A stretch of 63,824 bases of DNA from Chryseobacterium flavum (GTDB lineage: Bacteria > Bacteroidota > Bacteroidia > Flavobacteriales > Weeksellaceae), in the NCBI RefSeq assembly GCF_003385595.1, contig NZ_QNUE01000018.1, positions 1 through 63,824 on the forward strand, read 5' to 3'. Of this stretch, positions 37,861 through 47,066 are shown in pieces. Made by a program: the position numbers and the translations under genes. The notes under the pieces are model-generated. The model had not been told where the DNA came from, did not search any database, and was given only the letters and a program-made list of their open reading frames with translations. Each line of letters opens with the position of its first letter. Positions within the stretch are counted from its first letter, which is position 1.

Positions 37861-39195
37861 TTACTTTCTGATGATTTTATGTTTAAAGGTGGTTCCGTCT
37901 TTCAAAACAATATTCAGGAAATAAACTCCCGTACTGTAGTGTGAAAGGTCTATCCTGTTTTCCATGTAGGTTTCAGCTAATCTTTTTCCGTCGACAGTGA
38001 ATACGGTTATTGATGCTACCTCTGATTTTGACTGTATGGTAACATAATCAGCAGTAGGGTTGGGATATATATTGATATCTGTCACTTTAATATCTTTTAC
38101 ATCCAACGTTGTATTGCTTTTACTTTGCATATAGACAGATAAAAATACGTCTCCTTGCTGCTGATTGAAAACTGCTGTTGGAATAGTGTGTTTCAAGGTG
38201 TGGGTTCCGGCTGTCATACTTGGCAATGTAAACCCCCGGATAGGAACAGAATTGCCCGGGCACCAGTTATTCCATGATGTCCATTCTGCGAATGATCTTG
38301 GAGTAGCTCCGTAAATTCCGTTTCCCTGGGTATTATAGACCCTGAAAGGTTCACATGAAATACCTCCCGGAGTATAAGTCAATACTTGTACATCGTCTAT
38401 ATAAGTGTAGTTTTGTCTTCTTATGTATTCCTCACCTCCGGCATTTGCCCCATGAGGGGTAGAGATAACAAAGAAACGCGCATTGGTAACGGCAGTAGGC
38501 AGGGTGAAATTTACAATCCTTACTGTTTCACCCGGAACATCAGTGCTGTTGTAATTATTAAGTTTGCTGTAACTTAATATAGGCACCAGATTGTTATGAT
38601 CTGTAGTTACGGCTCCGGTATCTGTTGAGAAAAAAGTAAGTGTTCCGGAGAAAACATCATTTCTGTCTGTACATCCTGCAACCTGGGTCTGCGCTGCATA
38701 AGGAACTCCGAAAACATCGAGCTCCATATACAGGTCATACATGTTCCGAAGAGCTGAATCATGAAATACATTATATAAATTGCTCAGGTCATACGTATAA
38801 GGAACTTCCAGGGGTGACCGGTTTTTATTCATGAAGGGGGTAATGTATCGGGCTACTTCAATCCTTCTTACATTGGCATCATCGATGGTATAGGATGGTT
38901 GGTTCTTAGGAACCATTGCCAGGTAAACACTTCCCAGACGGTCGTAGTTATCGCATAAGGCTCCAATGGTGACACGCATCGCAATTTTGGCTTTAAATGA
39001 ATCCAGTTCTGCATCTGTTAGCTTTCTCGCGTATCTTGTATTGGCAAGTCTGATCAGTCCTGGCGGAACAGGCTGGGATACCGGACTTGCGTAGCCATCA
39101 TAATACACTGCCTGTGAAATTAAATTCACTGCATTGGTTTGTGATTTACAAAGACATGCAAAAAAGAGGCTTAGAAAGAATAGCTTTTTATACAT
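37861..39195 (-). CDS. PNGase F-like T9SS-secreted glycosidase
   Basis: The 444-residue product has a signal peptide (about 1-19). Its body resembles peptide-N-glycosidase F: CDNYDRLGSVYL (81-92, compare CDEWDRYANVYV), ARYITPF (115-121, compare GRFITPY), ELDVFG (158-163), HGANAGGEEYIRR (248-260) and WCPGNSVP (311-318, compare WCPGMAVP). D85, E158 and E255/E256 fall where the catalytic acids D60, E118 and E206 of PNGase F are expected. It ends with a T9SS type A sorting domain (about 374-444, starts INIYPNPTADYV). It would remove N-glycans from glycoproteins outside the cell. Alignment is by eye, so enzyme activity is likely but not certain. Confidence 0.8.
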   Translation of the reverse strand: MYKKLFFLSLFFACLCKSQTNAVNLISQAVYYDGYASPVSQPVPPGLIRLANTRYARKLTDAELDSFKAKIAMRVTIGALCDNYDRLGSVYLAMVPKNQPSYTIDDANVRRIEVARYITPFMNKNRSPLEVPYTYDLSNLYNVFHDSALRNMYDLYMELDVFGVPYAAQTQVAGCTDRNDVFSGTLTFFSTDTGAVTTDHNNLVPILSYSKLNNYNSTDVPGETVRIVNFTLPTAVTNARFFVISTPHGANAGGEEYIRRQNYTYIDDVQVLTYTPGGISCEPFRVYNTQGNGIYGATPRSFAEWTSWNNWCPGNSVPIRGFTLPSMTAGTHTLKHTIPTAVFNQQQGDVFLSVYMQSKSNTTLDVKDIKVTDINIYPNPTADYVTIQSKSEVASITVFTVDGKRLAETYMENRIDLSHYSTGVYFLNIVLKDGTTFKHKIIRK

Positions 39196-39212
39196 ATGAT
39201 TGGTATTTTATA

Positions 39213-39220
39213 CAAATATA
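39213..39220 (-). promoter_or_regulatory. -7 box of the PNGase F-like gene
   Basis: Minus-strand TATATTTG fits TAnnTTTG, 17 nt before the ATG (39195). The surroundings are extremely AT-rich, which raises the chance of a random match. Confidence 0.4.
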
Positions 39221-39391
39221 TTAAAATATGTATTTTAAATATTGTTTTATTGTGTTTATTTTTAAATTAAGATCTGTTTTATTGATGATTTTTTAAAATT
39301 GAATTGTAAATTTAAATTAATAATTGATTTTTGTCATTAAAGTTGAAAATTTATTATTAAATTAGTAGCATATTTACTTATAATTTTATTA

Positions 39392-40690
39392 ATGATGAAG
39401 AAAAGTTTACTTTTGTTTTTGTTATTGGCAGTTTGTGTACTTCAGGCTCAGATCAATTTAAATACCGGGAGTACAGGGGTAGGAACTGCACCGGTCAGTA
39501 GTTTTTTTTCTTATTCATATGTTCAGCAGATATATCCTAAACAGGAATTGAATGCGAATTCGGCAGGAAATATTACCGGTCTTACATTTTATCTGGATCC
39601 TGCTTCTACTATAACGGACTCTTCCAACTGGACGGTCTATTTGGGCCATACCTCAAAAACAGCCTTTACTTCCGGTACGGACTGGATTCCCGTTTCACAG
39701 CTTACTCAGGTATTTGCGGGTTCTGTTACAAAAAATAATGGCAAGGTTCAGGTTACTTTCACGACGCCTTTTGCTTATAATAATACCGATAATCTGGTGG
39801 TTGCGGCTAAAGAGAATTCGCCGAGTATTGATATCAATAATTTTGATGAAGCGTTTCATGTGTATCCACATACACCATATTCTACCTTATATTATAAAGG
39901 AGATCGTGGGGTCGTTGATCCTGCTGTTCCGCCAGGTGGAATCAGGGCTGATTATAAATCAGCAATAACATTTCTGGGATTAACACCGAATCCTGCTCCG
40001 GCTTGTCCTTTTGTTGTTTATCCGGTGAATAATACCCAGTTTATTTCTTTGTCTCCTCAGATTAAATGGCTGCCTGTTTCCGGTGCCGGTTCTTATAAAA
40101 TTTCATTGGGAACAAGTCCGGGAGGTACAGATGTTATTAATCAGCAAACGGTAACTTCCAATGATTTTACTCCTTCAGCACCCCTGAATCCGGATACCAA
40201 TTATTATTTGAAGGTTACGGCGGTTTCAGCCGGTGTTCCTTCAACCGGATGTTCAGATATTGCTTTTAAAACCATTCCGCCGGTGCCGGCAAATGATGCT
40301 TGTTCGGGAGCTTTGTCTGCGTCTGTATTTCCTTATTCCTATACCCAGAATGATGCTGTATCGGCAACCAATAATGGTGGATTTATTACATCCTGTACGG
40401 ATGCGATGAATGATGGGACATGGTTTAAATTTACAGGAGATGGAAGTCAATATACTGTTAAGCTGACCATGCCTGCAGGCAGTACTTTTGATCCGCAGGT
40501 AGGTGTTTATAACGGGACCTGCAGTAATCTTGTATGTGTGGATACTGTTGATAATGCTGGTGGTGGAGGTACGGAAACACTTGTTATTGCAACAACTTCC
40601 GGAACTGAATATTATGTGAATGTAGGTTCTTACGAAGAAACAGTAGATGTGTCTGAAAATACATTTACAATTACTATTACCAAACCTTAA
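39392..40690 (+). CDS. secreted fibronectin type III-like protein
   Basis: The 432-residue product has a signal peptide (to about VLQAQ), an N-terminal beta domain, an Fn3-like domain (about 200-300; PVNNTQFISLSPQIKWLPV, NTNYYLKVTAV style) and a C-terminal beta-sandwich (PANDACSGALS..., about 305-432). No T9SS sorting domain is seen. It is divergent from the PNGase F-like gene and may be a surface or glycan-binding partner. Function unknown. A second ATG lies 3 nt downstream of the chosen start. Confidence 0.75.
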   Translation: MMKKSLLLFLLLAVCVLQAQINLNTGSTGVGTAPVSSFFSYSYVQQIYPKQELNANSAGNITGLTFYLDPASTITDSSNWTVYLGHTSKTAFTSGTDWIPVSQLTQVFAGSVTKNNGKVQVTFTTPFAYNNTDNLVVAAKENSPSIDINNFDEAFHVYPHTPYSTLYYKGDRGVVDPAVPPGGIRADYKSAITFLGLTPNPAPACPFVVYPVNNTQFISLSPQIKWLPVSGAGSYKISLGTSPGGTDVINQQTVTSNDFTPSAPLNPDTNYYLKVTAVSAGVPSTGCSDIAFKTIPPVPANDACSGALSASVFPYSYTQNDAVSATNNGGFITSCTDAMNDGTWFKFTGDGSQYTVKLTMPAGSTFDPQVGVYNGTCSNLVCVDTVDNAGGGGTETLVIATTSGTEYYVNVGSYEETVDVSENTFTITITKP

Positions 40691-40733
40691 TACTATTCAA
40701 TATTCAGCACTTGAATTGATTTTAATAATATAT

Positions 40734-40775
40734 AAATGTTGTGACTCATTTTTCGGATCACAACATTTGTATATT
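40734..40775 (+). terminator. hairpin after the Fn3-like gene
   Basis: A perfect 11-bp stem AAATGTTGTGA (40734-40744) / TCACAACATTT (40758-40768) is followed by a T-containing but interrupted tract. Confidence 0.65.
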
Positions 40776-40913
40776 TCAGTAACATAAAATCCGGTAAGTT
40801 CTATTGCCTGTCAGTCCCGGAATATTTAACAAACTTTAACTCTATAATGGCATTGATTGTGTTGATTAATGCAAGTATTTATCAGAAATTTACCACTTAT
40901 TTTAAATCAAGCT

Positions 40914-41918
40914 ATGTCAGATACATATCAAGCTGAAGATATCCGTCAGCTAACGGAAAAAGTAAAAGAAAAAAACTACTTATTTTCTCTTCTGAGACAG
41001 GAAATCAACAAAGTCATTATTGGGCAGGAGTATATGATAGACCGTCTTCTGGTAGGTCTCTTAGGAAATGGTCATGTGCTTCTTGAGGGGGTGCCGGGAC
41101 TTGCTAAAACTTTAGCCATAAAAACTTTGGCAGATGCTGTTCATGGTGAGTTTTCAAGGATACAGTTTACTCCGGACCTGCTTCCCGCAGATGTGGTAGG
41201 GACAATGATTTACAATATCAAAGACAATGATTTTTCTATAAAAAAAGGTCCTGTATTTGCCAATTTTGTTCTTGCTGACGAGATTAACCGTGCGCCGGCA
41301 AAGGTGCAGTCGGCTCTTCTTGAGGTCATGCAGGAAAAGCAGGTAACTATTGGTGACGAAACAATGAAACTGCCCAAACCATTTTTGGTGCTTGCTACAC
41401 AAAATCCGATTGATCAGGAAGGTACATATTTGTTACCGGAAGCACAGAGTGACCGTTTTATGCTGAAATGTACTATTGACTATCCTTCATTTGAAGATGA
41501 AAGACTGGTCATGAGAATGGTTTCCACTTCACATCAGCCGGTTGTAAAGCCTGTAATTTCACTCCAGGATATTGTAGATGCTAAAGAACTGATTAACCAG
41601 ATTTATCTGGATGAAAAAATAGAGAAATATATTCTGGATATGGTATTTGCTACACGTTATCCGGAGAATTACGGACTTTCTGAGCTTAAAAATTATATCA
41701 GTTTCGGAGCTTCTCCGAGAGCATCTATCAATTTGGCAATTGCTTCCAGAGCATATGCCTTTTTAAAAGGAAGAGCTTTTGTAATTCCTGAAGATGTTAA
41801 AGCATTGGCAAAAGACGTCTTGAGACACAGAATGGGATTGACTTTTGAAGCTGAAGCTGAAGAAATTTCAACAGAAGAAATCATTAACCGAATTTTAGCA
41901 AAAATACAGGCCCCGTAA
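40914..41918 (+). CDS. MoxR family AAA+ ATPase of the Bat operon
   Basis: The 334-residue product has Walker A GVPGLAKT, Walker B LADEINRAP and sensor motif ATQNP. MoxR ATPases are chaperone-like and usually act with VWA proteins encoded next to them, as here. An ATG 45 nt upstream exists; the ATG at 40914 gives the family N terminus MSDTYQAEDIRQL. Its stop overlaps the next ATG by 1 nt. Confidence 0.93.
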   Translation: MSDTYQAEDIRQLTEKVKEKNYLFSLLRQEINKVIIGQEYMIDRLLVGLLGNGHVLLEGVPGLAKTLAIKTLADAVHGEFSRIQFTPDLLPADVVGTMIYNIKDNDFSIKKGPVFANFVLADEINRAPAKVQSALLEVMQEKQVTIGDETMKLPKPFLVLATQNPIDQEGTYLLPEAQSDRFMLKCTIDYPSFEDERLVMRMVSTSHQPVVKPVISLQDIVDAKELINQIYLDEKIEKYILDMVFATRYPENYGLSELKNYISFGASPRASINLAIASRAYAFLKGRAFVIPEDVKALAKDVLRHRMGLTFEAEAEEISTEEIINRILAKIQAP

Positions 41919-42376
41919 TGAGTGAGGTAATTATCAGAAGAGCAGTTCAGGAGGATTGCCCTTCCATGTTGGATCTGATCCGTGAGCTTGCAGAATATGA
42001 AAAAGCATTACATGAAGTAACCGTAACGCTGGATCAGTTTATAGAAGATGGATTTGGAGCGGCTCCGGTTTGGGGTGCTTTTGTTGCTGAATTTGAGAAT
42101 GAGATCGTAGGTATTTCATTGTATTATGACAGGTATTCAACCTGGAAAGGGAAAAGACTGTATCTGGAGGATTTGGTAGTGACCGAAAGAAAAAGGGGAA
42201 TGCAGATCGGGAAAAAATTATTTGATGCTACTCTTGAATACGGGAAATCAAACAATTATAGCGGAATGGTATTTCAGGTACTGAACTGGAATGAACCTGC
42301 TATTAATTTCTATAAAAAGTACAGTCCGAAATTTGATGATGAATGGTTGAATGTTGCTATAGAATTTAGAGATTAA
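41918..42376 (+). CDS. GNAT family N-acetyltransferase
   Basis: The 152-residue product has a full GNAT fold. The acetyl-CoA loop is RKRGMQIGKKLF (about 88-99), and LEDLVVTE forms strand 4. It is similar in style to diamine acetyltransferases. It is translationally coupled to moxR (TAATG), an unusual insertion in a Bat operon. Confidence 0.88.
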   Translation: MSEVIIRRAVQEDCPSMLDLIRELAEYEKALHEVTVTLDQFIEDGFGAAPVWGAFVAEFENEIVGISLYYDRYSTWKGKRLYLEDLVVTERKRGMQIGKKLFDATLEYGKSNNYSGMVFQVLNWNEPAINFYKKYSPKFDDEWLNVAIEFRD

Positions 42377-42411
42377 TATCCTGAGTTTGACGTTAAAAAC
42401 ATTAGAAAGTT

Positions 42412-43275
42412 ATGCAGATAAAAGATATTGTAAAAAAAGTAAAGCAGATTGAGATCCGTACAAGAAAGAAGACGGAAGCTGCTTTAATGGGACAATATCA
42501 TAGTGCTTTTAAAGGGCAGGGTATGACTTTTTCGGAGGTCCGTCCGTATCAGTTTGGTGATGAAATCCGAAGAATTGACTGGAATAAAACAGCCCGTTTC
42601 CGCGAGCCGTTCGTAAAAGTAATGGAAGAGGAAAGGGAGTTGACCATGATGCTTCTTGTAGATATTTCTGCATCAATGGATTATGGAACAAAAACCCAGC
42701 TGAAAAGGGAATATGTTGCTGAAATTGCTGCCAGTTTGGGATTTTCTGCGGCAGGAAACAATGATAAAGTGGGAATGATCCTGTTTGCTGATAAAGTCTA
42801 TAAAGTAATTCCTCCACAAAAGGGAAGGAAGCATATCCTATCGATTATCAGCAATATCCTGACAGCGGATTATGTTCAGGGAGAATCAAAAATAGATAAA
42901 GCTTTGGAGTATATGATGGGAATTTTTAAAAGAAAGTCCCTGGTGTTTCTGTTCTCCGATTTTGCTGATGAGTATGACTCCAAAATGCTGAGAGTGGCTT
43001 CAAAAAAGCATCAGCTGCTGGGACTTCGTATCTATGATGAAAAAGATAATGAAATTCCTGATATAGGATACGCTCTCTTATATGATGCGGAAACAGGAGA
43101 GCAGGTGTGGGCCAATACTTCCAGTGCAAGATGGCGATATACTTTTGCAGAAGCTCAAAAACAGAAATTACGTGCTTTGGAAGAGGATTTTTCCAGTAGC
43201 TCTGCAGGTTTTATGAATATTAATACGGGTTCAGATTATTCAAGGTTATTGTATAATTATTTTCAGAAAAAATAA
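42412..43275 (+). CDS. DUF58 domain protein
   Basis: The 287-residue product has the DUF58 signature RPYQFGDEIRRIDWNKTAR (about 43-61). A VWA-like fold follows with a complete MIDAS (DISASMD, about 84-90). DUF58 proteins pair with MoxR ATPases in Bat operons. Confidence 0.92.
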   Translation: MQIKDIVKKVKQIEIRTRKKTEAALMGQYHSAFKGQGMTFSEVRPYQFGDEIRRIDWNKTARFREPFVKVMEEERELTMMLLVDISASMDYGTKTQLKREYVAEIAASLGFSAAGNNDKVGMILFADKVYKVIPPQKGRKHILSIISNILTADYVQGESKIDKALEYMMGIFKRKSLVFLFSDFADEYDSKMLRVASKKHQLLGLRIYDEKDNEIPDIGYALLYDAETGEQVWANTSSARWRYTFAEAQKQKLRALEEDFSSSSAGFMNINTGSDYSRLLYNYFQKK

Positions 43276-43335
43276 TACTGATACAAGGATATCAGGAATC
43301 AAAATGAAACAGAAGGCATTGGCCTGAATTATTAT

Positions 43336-44238
43336 TTGAAATTGAAAAAAATACTTTTAATATTATCTCTGTTCATCTGTGCAAATGCTTTTTCACAGAT
43401 CTTATCTTCCAATGTAGAGAAGAAGACCATCGCTTTGGGTGAAATCAATCATTTCGTGGTTAAGATTGACAATATCCACGATAATCAGGTAATCTCTGCA
43501 CCTAAAAATGAGTTACTCCCTTTTCATTTTGAAGAAACTAAAGACAGTATCGGGCAGAATGCAAATTCCTATGAAAGGAAAATTGAATTTGCTGTTTTTG
43601 AAGAAGGGAAATTTACAATTCCGGAACTGGAATTTAAAGTTGGCGATAAAGTACTTAAGACTATTCCTTATGAGATTGATGTAATTAATACAGCGCAAAA
43701 AGCGGATCAGATTAATGACATTATGAAAAATAAGGAAGTAAAGCTTGAGGCAAAGGATTATTGGGAGCTTTATAAATTCTATATCCTGGCAGCATTGGCG
43801 GCTATTGCTCTGATCATTGCAATCATTATGATTGTAAAATGGGGTAAGAAGTCAAAAAGTTCATCGGTAGTAGCAACCAACCAGACTTTGAAAGAACTGG
43901 ATTCCCTTAAAAAGAAAAAATATATTGAAGGAGGAAATTTCAGATCATTTTATGTAGAGTTAATAGATATTTCCAGAAAATTTATTACCAGGCAGTATCA
44001 TCTTCCGGCAGATGTACTCCTTACTGATGATCTTATTGATGCTATGAAGAAAAACAATACCATTTCGCAGGAGAATGAAAAAATCATTGAAGATGTTTTC
44101 TTAAGAGGAGATCTTGTAAAGTTTGCAAAAACTTTTCCTGATCAGGAGACCATGGAAAAAGATTTTGCCGGTATCCGGGACTTTGTTAAAAGATCATCAA
44201 AAGATTTAGAATTTGAAAACTTAAGGAAGGATGTTTGA
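43336..44238 (+). CDS. BatD-like membrane-anchored protein
   Basis: The 300-residue product has a signal peptide (about 1-20), an immunoglobulin-like domain (about 25-120), one transmembrane helix (about 147-170) and a cytoplasmic helical tail. The layout is a short BatD. Its start is TTG: no in-frame ATG exists before the signal peptide. A second TTG lies 6 nt downstream. It overlaps batA by 8 nt. Confidence 0.75.
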   Translation: MKLKKILLILSLFICANAFSQILSSNVEKKTIALGEINHFVVKIDNIHDNQVISAPKNELLPFHFEETKDSIGQNANSYERKIEFAVFEEGKFTIPELEFKVGDKVLKTIPYEIDVINTAQKADQINDIMKNKEVKLEAKDYWELYKFYILAALAAIALIIAIIMIVKWGKKSKSSSVVATNQTLKELDSLKKKKYIEGGNFRSFYVELIDISRKFITRQYHLPADVLLTDDLIDAMKKNNTISQENEKIIEDVFLRGDLVKFAKTFPDQETMEKDFAGIRDFVKRSSKDLEFENLRKDV

Positions 44239-45223
44239 TTTTGAGTTTTACAGTCCATGGTTTTTATTACTCTTTCTGCTGTTTATCCCTCTCTTTATTA
44301 AAGATGCGGGAAGACAGAAACAGAAAGGGATAAAAGTGCCTGCCGTTAAACATATGGATAACAGCGGTGGAATTCAATTCGTTCTTTTTTTTCTGAAAAT
44401 ATCAAAATATATTATTCTTTCGGCTCTGATCATTGCTATGGCGAGGCCGAGAACCTTTACTGTTTCGCAGGACCGGGATGATACAAAGGGAGTTGATATC
44501 ATGTTATCTATAGATGTTTCGCTCAGTATGCTTGCAAAAGACTTAAATCCGGACCGTATTACTGCATTAAAAGATATTGCGGTGAAGTTTGTTCAGAAAC
44601 GGCCTAACGACAGAATAGGTGTTGTGGCTTATGCCGCAGAAGCTTTTACGAAGGTTCCTGTTACTTCAGATCATCAGGTGGTAATGGATGAGATTAAGAA
44701 TTTAAATTCAGATGGGCTTGAGCCAGGTACGGCTATTGGGGAAGGATTATCTGTAGCAGTAAATCACCTGATTAAAAGTAAAGCGAAAAGTAAGGTGGTT
44801 ATTCTGATGACTGACGGGGTGAGTAATATTCAGAATGCTATCCCTCCGCAGATTGCTGCCGAGCTTGCTAAAAACAACAATATTAAGGTATATTCCATAG
44901 GAATCGGAACCAATGGATATGCTCTGATGCCTACCTCACAGGATATTTTTGGTGACCTTATCTTTACGGAAACTGAAGTGACGATTGATGAAAATACTCT
45001 CAGGGAAGTAGCGCAGGCTACCGGGGGAAAATATTTCAGGGCTACATCAAACAGCAGTCTTGAAGAGATATACGATGAAATTAATCAGTTAGAGAAGTCT
45101 GATGTAAAAGTTTCTAAACTTTACAATTATGAAGAGTATTTTAAAATTTTCCTTTGGATTGCTTTGGGAATACTGGTGCTGGATGCATTATTGAGATGGG
45201 TGTTATATAAAATTTTAAGCTGA
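44231..45223 (+). CDS. batA: aerotolerance protein BatA (VWA domain)
   Basis: The 330-residue product has two N-terminal helices (about 5-25 and 52-75), a VWA domain with MIDAS DVSLS (about 94-98) and MTDG, and a C-terminal helix (about 300-325). It is inner-membrane anchored. It overlaps the previous gene by 8 nt and batB by one base (TGATG). Confidence 0.92.
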   Translation: MFDFEFYSPWFLLLFLLFIPLFIKDAGRQKQKGIKVPAVKHMDNSGGIQFVLFFLKISKYIILSALIIAMARPRTFTVSQDRDDTKGVDIMLSIDVSLSMLAKDLNPDRITALKDIAVKFVQKRPNDRIGVVAYAAEAFTKVPVTSDHQVVMDEIKNLNSDGLEPGTAIGEGLSVAVNHLIKSKAKSKVVILMTDGVSNIQNAIPPQIAAELAKNNNIKVYSIGIGTNGYALMPTSQDIFGDLIFTETEVTIDENTLREVAQATGGKYFRATSNSSLEEIYDEINQLEKSDVKVSKLYNYEEYFKIFLWIALGILVLDALLRWVLYKILS

Positions 45224-46230
45224 TGAGTTGGTCTTTAGGAAATTATTGGTATTTATTTTTGCTGTTGCTTCTGCCATTATTAGCTTCTTTTTTAATCCGT
45301 TTTCTGAGATGGAAGAAGAAAAAAAGAGAACTCTTTGCAGACAGTCAGTTCCATGACAATTTATTTGAAAAACAATCAGGATTTACAAAGTTTTTTCCGG
45401 CTTTGTACCTGTTGGGGACTGTATTTCTTATCTTTTCTATTATTGACCTTCTTAATGGTTCGGAAGAAGTGAAGAGTACCCAGAAGCTTAATAATGTGAT
45501 TTTTATGCTTGATGTTTCAAATTCCATGAATGCTGAGGATATTGAACCAAGCCGGCTGACTGAAGCGAAGAATCTGATGTTGGGGACCATGCAGAAAATG
45601 AGAAATGATAAGGTGGGAATTGTGATATTTGCAGGACGCGCAATGTCTATTATGCCGTTGACTACAGATTATAATTCTGCAGAAACTTTTATAAGCGGGA
45701 TTGAAACCAGTTCAATGCAGTTTCAGGGAACAGACTTCCTTAAAGGAATGCAAGCTGCAGTTGAGAAGTTCAAAAATGTAAGCAAAGGTTCCAGGAAAGT
45801 AATATTACTCAGTGATGGTGAAGACAATGAAGGTAATGATAATGCAGCAATAAGACTCGCTAATAAAGAGGGGATAAGCATTACCTCTGTAGGAATAGGA
45901 TCAGACGAAGGGGCACCGGTTCCTGAATATGTATATGGTCAGTTAATGGGATATAAAACAGATGTTAACGGCGGAACGGTTATTTCAAAAAGACAAACCG
46001 AAGCCCTGAAAAAAATGGCTGAATCTACCGGAGGAAGCTATATTGACGGTAATAATATCAATGAAGCTCCCGATAGAATTGTGGAAGCAGTCAATAAAAA
46101 AAGTTCAGGATCTGAAACCATGGTGAAATCACAGAATGCGAATCATTATTATCAGTATTTTCTGGGAGTATCTTTACTGTTTTTCTTTCTGATTTTTCTT
46201 TTTAACCCTAAAAAAGATTTTAATGTTTAG
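45223..46230 (+). CDS. batB: aerotolerance protein BatB (VWA domain)
   Basis: The 335-residue paralogue of BatA has MIDAS DVSNS in FMLDVSNSMNAEDIEPSRL and LSDGEDNEG, with two N-terminal helices and one C-terminal helix. The paralogous pair is diagnostic for Bat operons. Confidence 0.92.
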   Translation: MSWSLGNYWYLFLLLLLPLLASFLIRFLRWKKKKRELFADSQFHDNLFEKQSGFTKFFPALYLLGTVFLIFSIIDLLNGSEEVKSTQKLNNVIFMLDVSNSMNAEDIEPSRLTEAKNLMLGTMQKMRNDKVGIVIFAGRAMSIMPLTTDYNSAETFISGIETSSMQFQGTDFLKGMQAAVEKFKNVSKGSRKVILLSDGEDNEGNDNAAIRLANKEGISITSVGIGSDEGAPVPEYVYGQLMGYKTDVNGGTVISKRQTEALKKMAESTGGSYIDGNNINEAPDRIVEAVNKKSSGSETMVKSQNANHYYQYFLGVSLLFFFLIFLFNPKKDFNV

Positions 46231-46314
46231 CTTTTCTGCCGGAAGGAATGATTTTAAGGTGTACTTTAACCCAATTTTAACAAATAAACCCCTGTTTATT
46301 AACATATAAAGGGA

Positions 46315-46322
46315 TAATTTTG
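46315..46322 (+). promoter_or_regulatory. internal -7 box before batC
   Basis: TAATTTTG fits TAnnTTTG and ends 6 nt before the batC ATG (46329). This predicts a start site right at the start codon and a near-leaderless transcript for batC-batD. No good TTG at -33. Confidence 0.5.
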
Positions 46323-46328
46323 CAAGTG

Positions 46329-47066
46329 ATGAATACTAAAATCATATTTTTATCGTTTATAATTGCTTTTTCCTTCTCAGGCTTTTTGTTTGGGCAGGAA
46401 AATTACAGAACCTTGATTCATGAAGGAAATCAGAAATTTGACGGTAAAGATTATGAAGGAGCCTCCTCAAAATATATGGAAGCTGCAAAATCAAATGATA
46501 AAGATTTTACAGGACACTATAATTTAGGGAATGCTTTATATAAAAGTAAAAAATATGAAGAGGCTAAGGCTGAGTTTGAAAAAGCGCAACAACTTTCCCA
46601 GACTCTGCCTGATAAGGCGGCAGCACTTCATAATTTAGGAAATACCTATATGCAGATGAATCAGCCGGAAAAAGCGGCGGACTATTATAAAAAAGCTCTG
46701 AAGCAAAACCCATACAGTGAAGCAACCCGCAAGAACTATGAGATTGCCAAGCTGAAAGAGAAAGAAAAACAACAGAAAAACCAGCAGAACAACTCAGGAA
46801 AAGGAGGCGGCGGTAATGATCAGAACAAAGGTGATGATCAGAAAGGTGATAAGGAAAAACAGGATCAGGGAAATGGTCCTCAAAATGAAGGGAAAGGCGA
46901 TCAGGGTGATAATCCTAAGCAGAATCCGGAAAATGAAGGTAGAATGCCAAAAGATCTCGAAAATGCAATCTTAGATAAAATAAACGAGAAAGAAAAAGAA
47001 ACCGCCAGAAGAATCTTAAACAAGAATTCTTATTCGATGCCTGAAAGCAACGAGAAAGATTGGTGA
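46329..47066 (+). CDS. batC: BatC, TPR protein
   Basis: The 245-residue product has a signal peptide, three TPR motifs (about 25-140; YNLGNALYKSKKYEEAKAEF) and a Gly/Asp/Asn/Gln-rich low-complexity tail (about 150-215). A TTG start 9 nt upstream is less likely. It is expected to be periplasmic and scaffold BatA/B/D. The stop overlaps the batD start. Confidence 0.88.
   Translation: MNTKIIFLSFIIAFSFSGFLFGQENYRTLIHEGNQKFDGKDYEGASSKYMEAAKSNDKDFTGHYNLGNALYKSKKYEEAKAEFEKAQQLSQTLPDKAAALHNLGNTYMQMNQPEKAADYYKKALKQNPYSEATRKNYEIAKLKEKEKQQKNQQNNSGKGGGGNDQNKGDDQKGDKEKQDQGNGPQNEGKGDQGDNPKQNPENEGRMPKDLENAILDKINEKEKETARRILNKNSYSMPESNEKDW

Noticed and set aside
46320..46331. TTG start for batC, 9 nt upstream of the ATG
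   Set aside because: It overlaps the -7 box, so it would lie outside the expected transcript; the ATG at 46329 fits better.
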